Source: Zoogloea sp.
GTDB lineage: Bacteria > Pseudomonadota > Gammaproteobacteria > Burkholderiales > Rhodocyclaceae
Direction: 5' to 3'
DNA length: 64,000 nucleotides
Assembly: GCA_016720685.1 (NCBI GenBank)
Contig: JADKKC010000009.1
Location: 27,604 to 91,603 of the forward strand
Part shown: positions 37,551-47,093 of the stretch, in pieces
Position numbering within the stretch: position 1 is the first letter of the stretch
Layout of the letters: the number at the start of each line of letters is the position of its first letter
The notes under the pieces: model-generated
Seen by the model: only the letters and a program-made list of their open reading frames with translations
What the model was told of the DNA's origin: nothing
Databases searched by the model: none
Translations under genes and position numbers: made by a program

Positions 37551-37608
37551 GCGTTTGCTGCTTAAAATATTGCTTCGGATGGAAGCAATGTGGTTGGGCT
37601 GCAAACGC
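37551..37608. repeat. Nested inverted repeat after the cassette A immunity gene
   Basis: Outer arms GCGTTTGC (37551-37558) and GCAAACGC (37601-37608) enclose an inner hairpin ATTGCTTC (37569-37576) and GAAGCAAT (37582-37589). The two-level fold sits 12 bases after the immunity stop, between it and the convergent DUF4326 gene. It may terminate transcription or be a recombination hairpin. No T-tract follows. Confidence 0.5.
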
Positions 37609-37652
37609 TCTGGTCATAGGGGCGCCATTCCATTAATAACACCTCTTGAAAG

Positions 37653-38255
37653 TCAAAAAGGATCATCAAGACCGTTCAAATATTCGGCTATGACGTCTCC
37701 GTGACATGGAAGGGGTTTGCAATGGCAGCCAAGTCTCATTCCCCGCAAACCTAATATCTGCTTTCTTTTTTCTGGATCGTTGACTATTTCTTCGTAAAAG
37801 TAGGTTCGGTATCTCTCAATTACATCCTCGCGACCAACATCGAGAGCATGGTCTATTGGAAAAGGATTTCCCCAAGGCGAGCCTCTTCCGATGTATACAT
37901 CAAACAGTTGATTCTTGTCCTTGTTTGCTACGGTGGTTAATGGAATGGCGACAATTTTCGTCGGAATTTTTTTTGCTGAGGCAAGGAAAATGAGTTCACT
38001 GAGATCGTTGCCTGACCAAAAAACAATAAGATAGTTGGCGCCCGAAATTGCTTGCTTAAATCCTATTCGCGTAGTTGCGCTTGAAAATGTAATTTTCTTA
38101 TTGCGTTCGTTGGCAAATGACTCTAGGGCCTTAGTTTTGTCATTTACGGCAATGATTTGATACTCTCCAATTTCGGCCAGAAGTAGGTCCAGTTTGGCAG
38201 AAAAATTAAATGGGGGGATGTCGGATGATACGCCGATAACAACAACTGAACTCAT
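37653..38255 (-). CDS. DUF4326 domain protein
   Basis: 200 residues. The N-terminal half (residues 1-110) looks Rossmann/SLOG-like (VVVIGVSSDIPPFNF, IIAVNDKTKALESFANE, SGANYLIVFWSGNDLSEL). The C-terminal half is DUF4326: DVYIGRGSPWGNPFPI, REDVIERYRTYFYEEI, and RLGCHCKPLPCHGDVIAEYL with a Cys/His cluster. Function unknown. It is the third gene of a low-GC operon transcribed from about 39.45 kb, after the dual-OB and DUF488 genes; 26 bases separate it from the DUF488 stop. Confidence 0.7.
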   Translation of the reverse strand: MSSVVVIGVSSDIPPFNFSAKLDLLLAEIGEYQIIAVNDKTKALESFANERNKKITFSSATTRIGFKQAISGANYLIVFWSGNDLSELIFLASAKKIPTKIVAIPLTTVANKDKNQLFDVYIGRGSPWGNPFPIDHALDVGREDVIERYRTYFYEEIVNDPEKRKQILGLRGMRLGCHCKPLPCHGDVIAEYLNGLDDPF

Positions 38256-38281
38256 CGCTTTATGACCTGTTTAAAATGCCT

Positions 38282-38710
38282 CTAGAGATGGACGATCTGT
38301 AAGTCACCCCAATAATGCGTGAGGTACTCCACAACTAAACGTCTATGGCAGTGATGGGGTTTGTCTTCACTGCAAAGCAGGCAAGCTCCGTCTAATAAAT
38401 GCTTGTCGATACTTTCGATATGGCGACTGCTCATTAACTTCAAAAATTTTTCTTCATAGATACTCCATTCCCCGCCGTTTTTCTTGTATTCATCCAAAAT
38501 GTCTTTGGTTGGTGCTAGTTTTTGGATGTGGCGATATTCGATTCCGCAAACGGTTTTGGCGAAATACTTGAGGTCGTCGCGCTTCGCGAATCCCGCCAAT
38601 TGAGAAACATTGTTTAGTCGAACGTCAACGATAGCATTTGTTCCGGATTTCTTTAGTCTTTCAAAGAAATTTTCGGCGGTTTTGGTAAAGCCAATGGTAA
38701 ATTTTTTCAC
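38282..38710 (-). CDS. DUF488 family protein
   Basis: 142 residues. Opens with KKFTIGFTKTAENFFERLKK and VDVRLNNVSQLAGFAKRDDL, the DUF488 pattern (TIGxx...DVRxxPxSR). It ends CLLCSEDKPHHCHRRLVVEYL, the DUF488 Cys/His signature. These proteins are of unknown function and are sometimes found near nucleic-acid processing genes. Its Cys/His tail resembles the tail of the neighbouring DUF4326 protein. Middle gene of the three-gene low-GC operon; start 51 bases from the upstream gene's stop. Confidence 0.75.
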   Translation of the reverse strand: MKKFTIGFTKTAENFFERLKKSGTNAIVDVRLNNVSQLAGFAKRDDLKYFAKTVCGIEYRHIQKLAPTKDILDEYKKNGGEWSIYEEKFLKLMSSRHIESIDKHLLDGACLLCSEDKPHHCHRRLVVEYLTHYWGDLQIVHL

Positions 38711-38760
38711 ATTTGCCCTCTGAGCGCTTTTATTGGTAATAATATTGTAGCGTTATGTTT

Positions 38761-39453
38761 TTAGCAACGCTCCGGCGTAATAATCGATGCGGCCAGTCTG
38801 AATGCGTATCCGTTCCAGACCTCAGCAAGGCTTACGCACATGAGAGATCGTTCAATCGCATAATGACCAATTTCGCGCGAAAGATAATGCTCCTCAATAA
38901 AAGGGTCGGTGACGGAAAGTATATATCTCCTGCCATGGTAGCAGAAAGATGAGTGAACTCTTTTTCTGTTGGGGGCGCCTTGGTAGCCTTCTTCACTAAG
39001 AATTTGAATTTGTAGATTTTCGGGCTTAATTAGTTTGAGTGACGAATTTATTCTTTGGGCTGCGCGCTCAGAAATTTTATCGTTCATTCCATAGTGAGTG
39101 CTTTCGGCAGTAGTCCAAAAGTTTTCTTGATATGGATCTATAAGTGTATTTAATTCACTCCAAGTGGCTCGACCATGTTGAGTCCAGTAATAGTTGTCAG
39201 CCAGGATTGCATTTTCTGTTTGGTGTCCAATCGGATCTGGTGCAATTAGTGGTATTTGGATGTATTCCAGAATATTTGCACGTTGTCCATTCTCATAGCG
39301 GCGCTCTTCTTCCGAAACCTCCTTGCTGGGACGAGTACTCACAGGCCGAAGCCACTGACCTGCATGAGACCCTTCAGTTACCTTGCCCGCGATACACCGA
39401 CCGGATGGAGGTTTGCGCGAATTTGCTAGACAAACAATTTTTCGAACGTACAT
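38761..39453 (-). CDS. Dual-OB domain-like protein of unknown function
   Basis: 230 residues from ATG 39453, preceded by AAAGGGGGCTTT; an earlier in-frame ATG (39585) lacks a ribosome-binding site and adds a poor leader. It starts VRKIVCLANSRKPPSGRCIAG and continues GQWLRPVSTRPSKEVSEEE and NILEYIQIPLIAPDPIGHQ, the pattern of proteins described as having two OB-like domains. A C-terminal motif SSFCYHGRRYILSVTDPFIE follows. OB folds suggest nucleic-acid or nucleotide binding; nothing more is known to me. First gene of the low-GC operon with DUF488 and DUF4326 partners. The 200 bases upstream to 39664 are AT-rich and probably hold its promoter. Confidence 0.6.
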   Translation of the reverse strand: MYVRKIVCLANSRKPPSGRCIAGKVTEGSHAGQWLRPVSTRPSKEVSEEERRYENGQRANILEYIQIPLIAPDPIGHQTENAILADNYYWTQHGRATWSELNTLIDPYQENFWTTAESTHYGMNDKISERAAQRINSSLKLIKPENLQIQILSEEGYQGAPNRKRVHSSFCYHGRRYILSVTDPFIEEHYLSREIGHYAIERSLMCVSLAEVWNGYAFRLAASIITPERC

Positions 39454-39664
39454 AAAGCCCCCTTTGAAATATACCAATTGCGTCCATATGTAGATGCTCT
39501 GGGTAATGACGAGTAGGTTATGTGTGTTGGTGTTTGTTGTCCAGAAGATGGTGACATTTGCATTGGGCCGCCTCGAAAAAGCCACTGACTCCCACCTCTA
39601 GCGTTTTTTAACTCATTGATTTGTATATGCGTAGTTTTTGTAAAATGAGGTTTTTCGAGTTGCC

Positions 39665-40154
39665 CGGTTGTTGAGTCGGGTGTGTCCTCACCGTGACTGT
39701 GTTATTTCCACGGCAAGTGGGCGGCACCGATCAGCCGTGCTGCAGTTCTGCATGAACCCGCCGTTTCGCCGTATGATTCGGCGAGATTCAAGTTCGACGC
39801 GGGTTACCGGCGATTTGGCCGTGTTGTCCGCGAAGCTGCAGCCTTTGAAGCGCCCCCATGCCTAACACCACGTCCGCTGCCACCTCCGTCCCCGATTACC
39901 TTCGCGACACCTACACCTGGGCTTACCTCGATCACCGTATCGTTCCCTGGCTGGATCAGCTGGTGGTGGTTTCGGCGATTCTGTGGGGCAACGCGGGCCG
40001 CCTGATGAACGCTGCGGTGCGCGAGTTCAGTGCCGGTCAGCGGGTGTTGCAGGCGGCGGCGGTGTATGGGGATTTTTCGCAGCGGCTGGCGCGGCGATTG
40101 GGGGGCGAGGGGCAATTGACGGTGCTCGATGTGGCGTCGATCCAGATTGCCAAC
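39665..40154 (+). repeat. Truncated duplicate of the immunity-tail/rquA 5' region
   Basis: This 490-base segment matches 50639-51132 with a few mismatches and small indels. It begins inside what corresponds to the last codons of an immunity-gene remnant (GTTGTTGAGTCGGG) and ends inside rquA, after ATCCAGATTGCCAAC. It marks a recombination event linking the two ends of the cassette B/C region. Confidence 0.88.
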
Positions 40155-40322
40155 GTGCAGACCATTTTTGCCGAACGGCAAGCTCTGGTCCGAGCCTCAA
40201 CTGCTTACAACCATCAAAATTGGGGAGTAGGGCATGACGACCTACGTGATACAGAAGGAAGCACTGGCACAAGCGGCGGTCAAGTTGCGCGAAGTTCTGT
40301 TAAGTGCCAGAAAAGATTTTGA
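39858..40322 (+). pseudogene. rquA: 3'-truncated rquA copy
   Basis: The first 99 codons match the intact rquA at 50833 (MPNTTSAATSVPDYLRDTY, ILWGNAGRLMNAAVREFS, AAAVYGDFSQRLARRLGG), then homology stops at base 40154. The frame reads 56 unrelated codons to 40322, overlapping the next gene. The lost part holds the LHE and VDYHRP motifs, so the product cannot be a working methyltransferase. Confidence 0.85.
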
Positions 40323-40611
40323 ACAAAAAGATCTTCATGTCAGTGTGGCGGATGTCGACTACGCCCTCAAGCTCCTTGATCCCATTTTGGATTTATGCAT
40401 CGCCAAGGAACTGGAAGAGCCGTTTTATTTCACTGCGTACATGGGGCGAATCATGGGAGATCACCTGGCCTTCCCTGAAATCCAAGACCACTGGTTTCAT
40501 TTATGCCGCCTTGGGCGCGGCGGGCTGACGCCAGAAGAATTTTCTAGAACTGACTTCGTCAAACACCGCTTAATGCCCAAACAACTCCGACAGCCATCTG
40601 AGCAAAAATAG
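40234..40611 (+). CDS. Orphan small protein, candidate immunity protein
   Basis: 125 residues from ATG 40234, preceded by GGGGAGTAGGGC. Soluble, helical, acidic (QAAVKLREVLLSARKDFEQK, VDYALKLLDPILDLCIAKEL, FTAYMGRIMGDHLAFPEIQD). I recognise no family. It lies between the rquA fragment and another small orphan gene in a region of displaced CDI cassettes, where unlinked immunity genes are commonly kept. Immunity is an inference from position, size and lack of signals. Confidence 0.55.
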   Translation: MTTYVIQKEALAQAAVKLREVLLSARKDFEQKDLHVSVADVDYALKLLDPILDLCIAKELEEPFYFTAYMGRIMGDHLAFPEIQDHWFHLCRLGRGGLTPEEFSRTDFVKHRLMPKQLRQPSEQK

Positions 40612-40686
40612 CAGACACATCACGTACACGTCTCTGGGGAAAAAGGGAGCAGCTTTGATTAGCCCAGCTCCCCCTTGTCTCCATCC

Positions 40687-41067
40687 ATGCACCCCCAACT
40701 CCATCACCGCCGGCCTTCACCCCCATTTCAATTTCGGCCGTTTTTCCAGGTTGACCGTAGCAATGCCGCATTCGCCCTGCAAGCCAACTTCACCCACAAG
40801 GCCCAACCAGATCAGTTTGAAGTGCAGTTTACTAGCCGCTTTGATGCCGAATACAGGGAGAACGGTAGAGTGATTTCAATCTACGTGGAGAGTGGCCGAC
40901 ATGAGGGGCAGCCCTGCATCATCCTTTACCCGAATGCGTTTGAGCGTTGGGATGATTCCCCTCCTGAGATGAAATTGCCGGCCAACGAGCAAACACGAAT
41001 CAGTCAAAATTTCATTGAGGCAATGGCTTTTCAGGGGCTCCGAACGATATTGGAATCAGGCGACTAG
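40687..41067 (+). CDS. Orphan small protein related to the remnant at 50551, candidate immunity
   Basis: 126 residues from ATG 40687; a TTG at 40675 is also in frame. The N-terminal 30 residues are His/Pro-rich and may not be translated. The rest is strand-rich (VISIYVESGRHEGQPCIILY). The end, ANEQTRISQNFIEAMAFQGL, is homologous to a fragment after cassette C (DERERIQQNFTEAMLFQGL). The stop TAG is formed by the TA target site plus the first base of the IS630 element, so the last residue or residues were altered by insertion. A GC-rich inverted repeat (GGGAGC...GCTCCC) precedes it. Confidence 0.55.
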   Translation: MHPQLHHRRPSPPFQFRPFFQVDRSNAAFALQANFTHKAQPDQFEVQFTSRFDAEYRENGRVISIYVESGRHEGQPCIILYPNAFERWDDSPPEMKLPANEQTRISQNFIEAMAFQGLRTILESGD

Positions 41068-42221
41068 TGTAGTGCTTTCGAAATTTTCGAACCAATCACG
41101 GTTTTGCCTGTCATATTTGCACCCTGTCGATGGAGCGAATGATGAATCAAGGCAAGCCGATCAATCTGACCGAGGTACAGCGTGTTAAACTGGAGCGCCG
41201 AGTGCGATCGCAGACATTGGATGCGCGCAGCGTCGGCCGGCAAAGATTGTTTTGCTGGCCGCCGATGGCGTAAGCAATCACGAGATTGCCCGTCGGCTCG
41301 AAATCGGTCGCGGACAGGTGATTGCCTGGCGTGGCCGGTTTGCCGAAGGTGGGGTGGAGGAAGCGATTGCGTCGGACTTGCCGCGTAGTGGACGCAAGTC
41401 GCGCATTGATGCGGCCGAGATTGTGCGTCTGACGACGCAAACGACCCCGGAAGGCGCGACCCACTGGAGCACGCGCACACTGGCCGCCCGGCTCGGCATC
41501 TCGGACACCACGGTACTCAAGGTGTGGCGTGCTCATGGCCTCAAGCCGCACTTGGTGGAAAACCTTCAAGGTGTCGCGCGACCCCAAGTTCGTCGAAGCT
41601 TGAAGATATTGTTAGCCTGTACATGTCGCCGGAGCACGCCTTGGTGCTGTGCTGTGACCAAAAGAGTCAGGTGCAGGCGCTGGATCGTACCCAACCCGGC
41701 TTGCCGCTCAAGAAAGGTCAGGCCGGAAACGATGACCCACGACTACAAGCGCCATGGGACGACGACCCTGTTTGCCGCGATGAGTTCGCTTGATGGTTCG
41801 GTGATCTCCCGCTGCGCGCAACGTCACCGCCATGTTGAGTGGCTTGATTTTCTGCGCCAGATTAACCGTGAAACGCCCAAGGGCAAGGAACTTCATCTCA
41901 TCTGCGACAACTACGCGACGCACAAGCATCCCAAGGTCAAGGAATGGCTGGAGAAACATCCGCGCTTCCACGTTCATTTCACGCCCACATCTGCCTCCTG
42001 GCTCAATATGGTCGAGCGCTTTTTCCGCAGCATCTCGACCGACCACCTGGCGCGCGGCGTCTGTCGCAGCGTCCCCGAACTCGTGGTCGCCATCGAGGAT
42101 TACATCACCGCATAACCAGAACCCAAAGCCCTTTATCTGGACCGCCAAGGCCAATGACATCCTCCAAAAAGTCATTCGCGCCAACCGCCAACTCGGTTCG
42201 AAGAAAAACGAAGCACTACAC
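41067..42221. mobile_element. IS630-type insertion sequence with TA target duplication
   Basis: 1155 bases bounded by terminal inverted repeats beginning GTGTAGTGCTT (41067-41077) and ending AAGCACTACAC (42211-42221), with further partial match inside (CGAACC near both ends). It is flanked by TA on both sides (41065-41066 and 42222-42223), the TA duplication typical of the IS630/mariner group. It holds one frameshifted transposase gene. Confidence 0.88.
41142..42115 (+). pseudogene. IS630 family transposase, frameshifted
   Basis: The product is recoverable only across several frames: MNQGKPINLTEVQRVKLERR from 41142, then from about 41250 LLAADGVSNHEIARRLEIGR (helix-turn-helix). A second-frame stretch near 41600 encodes [20 protein letters not shown] (first DDE Asp), after which the main frame resumes with LHLICDNYATHKHPKVKEWL (second Asp) and FTPTSASWLNMVERFF (final Glu). 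At least three small indels interrupt it, so it is not active as read; the indels could be consensus errors. Confidence 0.85.
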
Positions 42222-42345
42222 TAGTGAACGTAGTTGCATATCCATGCAGCGGCCCGCCTGAGCAGGAACATCGCAAATACCCAAGGGCTCCGCGCGCGGC
42301 AGCAGCCCCACCCCGGCGGCCCAGTGCGCCGGCCTCGCCAGCGCC

Positions 42346-43959
42346 AGCCCGCGCAGCCAGACGATCATCGAGGTCGCGGCCAGCCTCACCACGGCCGCCC
42401 CCGTCGACAGCACCGGCCTCACGCTCTCCGGCAGTACTAGCAGCATGCCGGACACGACGCCCCCGCTTCCTCCCCGCGACGCCCAGCCCGGCACCGGCCC
42501 CGACAACCGCCTCTTTACCGTCCGCCCCGAACCCGGCGCCGGCTACTTGGTCGAGACCGACCCGCGCTTCACCGACAGGCGCACCTGGCTGGATTCCAGC
42601 TACATGCTCAGTGCCCTGTCCGTGGACGCGGCCACCATCCACAAGCGCCTGGGCGACGGCTTCTACGAGCAGCAACGTGTCCGTGAGCAAGTCGCCCAGC
42701 TCACCGGCCGACGCTTCCTCGACGGCTACGCCAACGACGAAGCCCAATACCAGGATCTGATGCGCGCCGGCCTCGCCTACGCCAAGGCCTGGAACCTGAT
42801 CCCCGGCGTGGCCCTGAGCGCCGCCCAGATGGCCCAGTTGACCACCGACATCGTGTGGCTCATCGACACCCCGTGACGCTTGCCAGACAGCGGCGTCCAG
42901 CATGTCCTCGCGCCGCAGGTCTACGTCCGCGTCCGGGATGGCGACATCGATGGAAGTGGCGCGTTGCTGTCCGGCAACAGTCTCAACCTGAACCTGGGCG
43001 ACACCCTGCTCAACAGCGGCACCGTGGCCGGCCGCCAATGGGTCGACCTGTCCGCCGATACTCTCACCAACCTCGGCGGCCGGGTCAGCGGCAACAAGGT
43101 CGCCCTGAATGCGCTCCTCGACATCACCAACCTCGGCGGTCGCATGGAGGCGATGCAAGCCCTCGAACTGTCCGCCAGCCGCGACATCCGCGTTGCCAGT
43201 ACTACCCGTTCGAGTACGTCTGAACAAGGCAGCCAGACGCAGCGCGACCGGCTCGCCGGCCTCTACGTCAGCGGCGGCAGTCTGACGGTCCAGGCTGGCC
43301 GCGACATCCAGTTCGACGCCGCCGAAATCCTCAACAGCGCGCCCACCGCCGCCGGCCCCGCCGGCACCACCACACTTGCCGCCGGGCGCGACCTCAATCT
43401 GGGCACCGTCACCGAAAGCGCCGAGCAGCGCATTGTCTGGGACGGCAAGAACCGGCGCAGCGAGGCCGGTACGACGGAGATCGGCAGCACCATCCGCACC
43501 CAGGGTGATCTCCAGTTGATTGCCGGCCAGGATCTGAGCCTGCGTGCCGCCAACCTCACCAGCCAGGCGGGCGTCCTCCAGGCTCTGGCCGGGCGCGATC
43601 TTACCCTCGCCGCCGGCCAGGCCACGGCTCGGCTCGACGAAGCCCACCAACACCAGGAACAGGGCTTCCTGAAGAAAACCACCATCACCACTCGCGATAC
43701 GCTTGATCAAACCACCGCCCTGGCCACCACCTTGTCGGGCAACACCACCAGCGTGGCAGCCAACCAGAATGTGCGCATCCAGGGCAGTAACGTGGTCAGC
43801 AGCCAGGGCACGCAGGTGCTGACCGGGCGGGATCTGAGCATTGAGGCCGCCACCGACACGCGTCATGAAACGCATGCCTACACCGAGAAGCAATCCGGCC
43901 TCTTCAGTGGTGGCGGTTTCGGTATCACGATCGGCACCCAGCAGCAAAAGACCGACCAG
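42346..43959 (+). repeat. Direct repeat between cassettes B and C, copy in B
   Basis: Starts AGCCCGCGCAGCCAGA and ends CAGAAAGACCGACCAG-like sequence; it corresponds to 48899-50456 with scattered substitutions, single-base indels and one larger deletion in copy C. It defines the common 5' part of displaced cassettes B and C. Confidence 0.85.
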
Positions 43960-45821
43960 GACATGCAGGGTGGCACCGCCGCCGCCTCCACCATCGGCAG
44001 CACAGCCGGCAACGTGCTGTTGCAGGCCGGCCAGGCCTACACACAGACCGGTAGCGACACGCTGGCGCCCCAGGGCAGCATCGACATCGTTGCGCCACAG
44101 GTTGATATCGTCGCGGCACGCGAAGTCCGGCGTAGCCAAACGAACACGCAATTCACCCAAAGCGGTCTCACCCTGGCGCTGAGCAGCCCGCTGATCAGCG
44201 CCGTCCAGACGGCCGTGCAGATGAAAGACTCAGCGAGCCAGACCACCGACAGCCGCATGCAGGCGCTAGCGGCAGGCAATACCGGGATGGCGGCCTACAA
44301 CGCGGCGACGGCGGTTCAGGAGAGCGGTGCAAGCAGCGGCATCAACCTCACCCTCAGCCTCGGTGCCAGCCGGAGCCGGAGCCAGGTCGTCCAGAACAGC
44401 GACAGCGGGCGCGGCAGCTCCGTCTCAGCGGGCGGAGACGTGGCCATCGCCGCCACCGGCGCAAAGGCCGGCAGCGATCTGACCGTCCAGGGCAGCACGC
44501 TCCAGGCCGGCAACGACATCCGCCTCGCCGCCGACAACGCCATCCAGCTACTGGCCGGCAAAAACACCGCCGACCAGCAATCAACCAACAACAGCGTGAG
44601 CGGCGCGGTCGGCATCAACATCGGCAGCCGTGGTCTCGGCGTCACCCTCAGTGCCAGCGCCGCCCGCGGCAAGGCCGACGGAAACGACGTGACCTACGCC
44701 AATAGCCATGTTGAGGCGGGCCGGCAGCTCATCCTGCAATCGGGCGGCGACACCACGCTCAAGGGAGCGCTCGCCAAGGCGGAACAGATCACCGCCGAAG
44801 TTAGTGGCCATCTGGCCATCGACAGCCTGCAGGACACCAGCACCTTCAAGAGCCGCCAGCAGAGCCTTGGCGGCAGTGTGACGGTCGGCGCGGGCGCCTC
44901 GGGCAGCCTCAGCTTCAGCCAGAGCAAGATCGACAGCGACTTTGCAAGCGTTGCAGAACAAAGCGGCCTCAAGGCCGGCGACGGCGGTTTCCAGGTTGCC
45001 GTCAAGGGAGACGCGGATCTGAAGGGCGGGGCCATCACCAGTACGGACAAGGCGGTTCAGGAACGGAAAGAACCGTTTCCAGACCGGCGGTACCCTTACC
45101 ACCAGCGACATCCGGAACCAGGCGGATTACCGCGCCAGCAGCGTCGGCATCAATCTCGGCACCAGCCAGGCCAACGACGGCCAGTTCAAGCCGATGGGCA
45201 ACACGGCGCGGCGGGATTGGCCAGGACAAGCCAGACCAACAAACGACAGGCCACGGACAGGCCTGCAGCACGCTGCGCGTTTCGCTGTCGCGCGTTCAAA
45301 CAACACGGCTACGAGAACCGGCGATGCCGAAACCGGTATCCAGAAGATCTTCGACGCCGACAAGGTGCAGAAGGACGTCACTGCCCAGGTGCTCATCACC
45401 CAGACTTTCGGGGCGCAGGCGAGCAAGGTGATCGGGGACTATGCGGACAAGCAATCGACCAACCTAAAGCTTGCCGCCGGACAGGAAAACGACCCGACGA
45501 AAAAACAGGACCTGCTGGACGAAGCGCAAAAATGGGACGATGGCGGCGCCTACCGCGTGCTGGCCCATACGGTTATCGGTGGATTGACCGGTGGGCGGCA
45601 TGGCTCCGCCGGCGCGCCCGGCCGGTACGACCGGCTACAGCAAGAGCACATCAGTGAGTGGCGCCGTGACAAATGGCTTGCCGGAAGGCGTCAAACAAGC
45701 ACTTGGCGCGGTAATAGCCTCGGGTATCGGCGCCGCTGTTGGAGGTACGGCCGGAGCGGCAGCAGGGTTTAGCAGGGCGTTGATTTATTCAATCCCCAGC
45801 ACCAGCAAGGGTTTCGGCTGA
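42346..45821 (+). pseudogene. Cassette B: displaced CdiA-like segment, frameshifted
   Basis: Homologous to the second half of CdiA. It carries the LVETDPRFTDRRTWLDSSYM block, then a frameshift at 42871 (one C lost in GACACCCCGTG, compared with cassette C). One long frame from 42880 holds FHA-2 repeats (STTRSSTSEQGSQTQRDRLA, SGRGSSVSAGGDVAIAATGA) to about 45055. A second shift follows, then a third frame with KVIGDYADKQSTNLKLAAGQ and the pretoxin helix GVKQALGAVIASGIGAAVGG, which stops at 45821. The rest of the pretoxin lies beyond an IS5-type transposase, from 47094. No promoter, signal or TPS domain: expression would require recombination into cdiA. Confidence 0.85.
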
Positions 45822-45858
45822 ATTACAATTCATAAGGCATTCACGACATCCAATTCCC

Positions 45859-46951
45859 ATGCGCGGCCCCGACCATAAGCAGAGCAGCCTTTTCAGCTAC
45901 ACCCAGATCGAAGACCGGATTGCCGCGGATCACCCGCTGCGCAGGATCAAAGTGATGGCCGATATGGTTTTGCATTCGATGTCGCCGAGCTTCGATTCCC
46001 TTTATGCCGAAGGGGGGCGCCCGTCGATTGCCCCCGAGCGGCTTCTTCGCGCCCTGCTGCTGCAATGCCTGTTCTCCATTCGCTCCGAGCGGGGATTGAT
46101 CGAGCATCTCGATTTCAACATGCTGTTCCGCTGGTTCGTCGGCCTGAGCCAGGACGAACCCGTGTGGGACCATTCAAGCTTTTCGGCCAATCGCGATCGC
46201 CTGCTCAAGGAAAGCGTGATGCGCGAGTTCTTCGGTGGCGTCGTGGGCATCGCCGAATGGGCCGCACTGATTTCGGATGAGCACTTCAGCGTCGATGGCT
46301 CGCTCTTGCGGGCCTGGGCCTCGCACAAGAGCCTGGCGGCGCGGGATGGCTCGGATGAGCCGCCGGGGCCGGACCAGGGGCGCAATCCGGAAGTGAATTT
46401 CCGCGGCAAGAAACGCTCGAACACGACTCACGTCTCCCGCACCGATCCGGATGCCCTCCTGGCCACCAAGAACACGGGCGTGGCCTACCTGGAGCTTCAC
46501 CACCCATACGCTCAGCGAGAACCGTCACGGCCTGATCGTCGATGTGCACACCACGCAGGCCACCGGCACGGCCGAACGGGAAGCGGCCAAAGTCATGCTC
46601 GAGCGCCGGCCGGCGCCGCGTCACGCGGATCGCCCCATCACGGTGGGCGCCGACCGGGGCTATGACGTGGCCGAGTTCATCGAGGCGCTGCAGGATATGA
46701 ACATGGTCCCGCATGTGGCCGCAAAGACCCAAGGCAGTGCCGTGCCCGAGGCGATCAAGGAGACGGAAGGCTACGCGGTCAGCCTGCGGCGCCGGAAGAT
46801 GATCGAGGAAGCCTTTGGCTGGGTGAAGGAGATTGGTACGCTCGGACGCGTCATGCTGCGCGGGCTCGATCGTATTCGCGGGGAGGTGCTGCTCAATTTT
46901 GCCGCTTATAACCTGGTTCGGCTGGGCAATTTGCTGGCACCGTCCCGCTGA
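45859..46951 (+). mobile_element. IS5-type insertion with frameshifted transposase
   Basis: Transposase coding in two frames. 45859-46500 gives MRGPDHKQSSLFSYTQIEDR and RSERGLIEHLDFNMLFRWFV, with HFSVDGSLLRAWAS carrying the first DDE Asp. From about 46495 another frame gives TLSENRHGLIVDVHTTQATG, PITVGADRGYDVAEFIEALQ (second Asp) and RRKMIEEAFGWVKEIG (Glu), ending at 46951. One indel near 46495 separates them and sequence between may be shortened. It is inserted in the cassette B pretoxin region. I could not define the terminal inverted repeats, so only the coding part is given. Confidence 0.82.
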
Positions 46952-47093
46952 ATAGGGGGACGTATTTGGCGGGGCAGTCGGGCAGAAACTTTGGAGTGGC
47001 CGCGGTGGGATTGCGGCGCAATAGAGGTGTGGGTGGCAGCAGAATGAACGCGTCAAAACGGCAGCGCTGCGGATTTGAGGGGTTCATTGGAGT

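Noticed and set aside
39775..39856. In-frame ATG codons upstream of both rquA copies that would lengthen the protein
   Set aside because: The N-terminal extension is Arg-rich with no ribosome-binding site, and MPNTT gives the usual RquA start.
42172..44160. A 662-codon minus-strand frame over IS630 and cassette B
   Set aside because: Shadow frame; low-complexity Gly/Ala/Val/Gln, opposite well-supported FHA coding.
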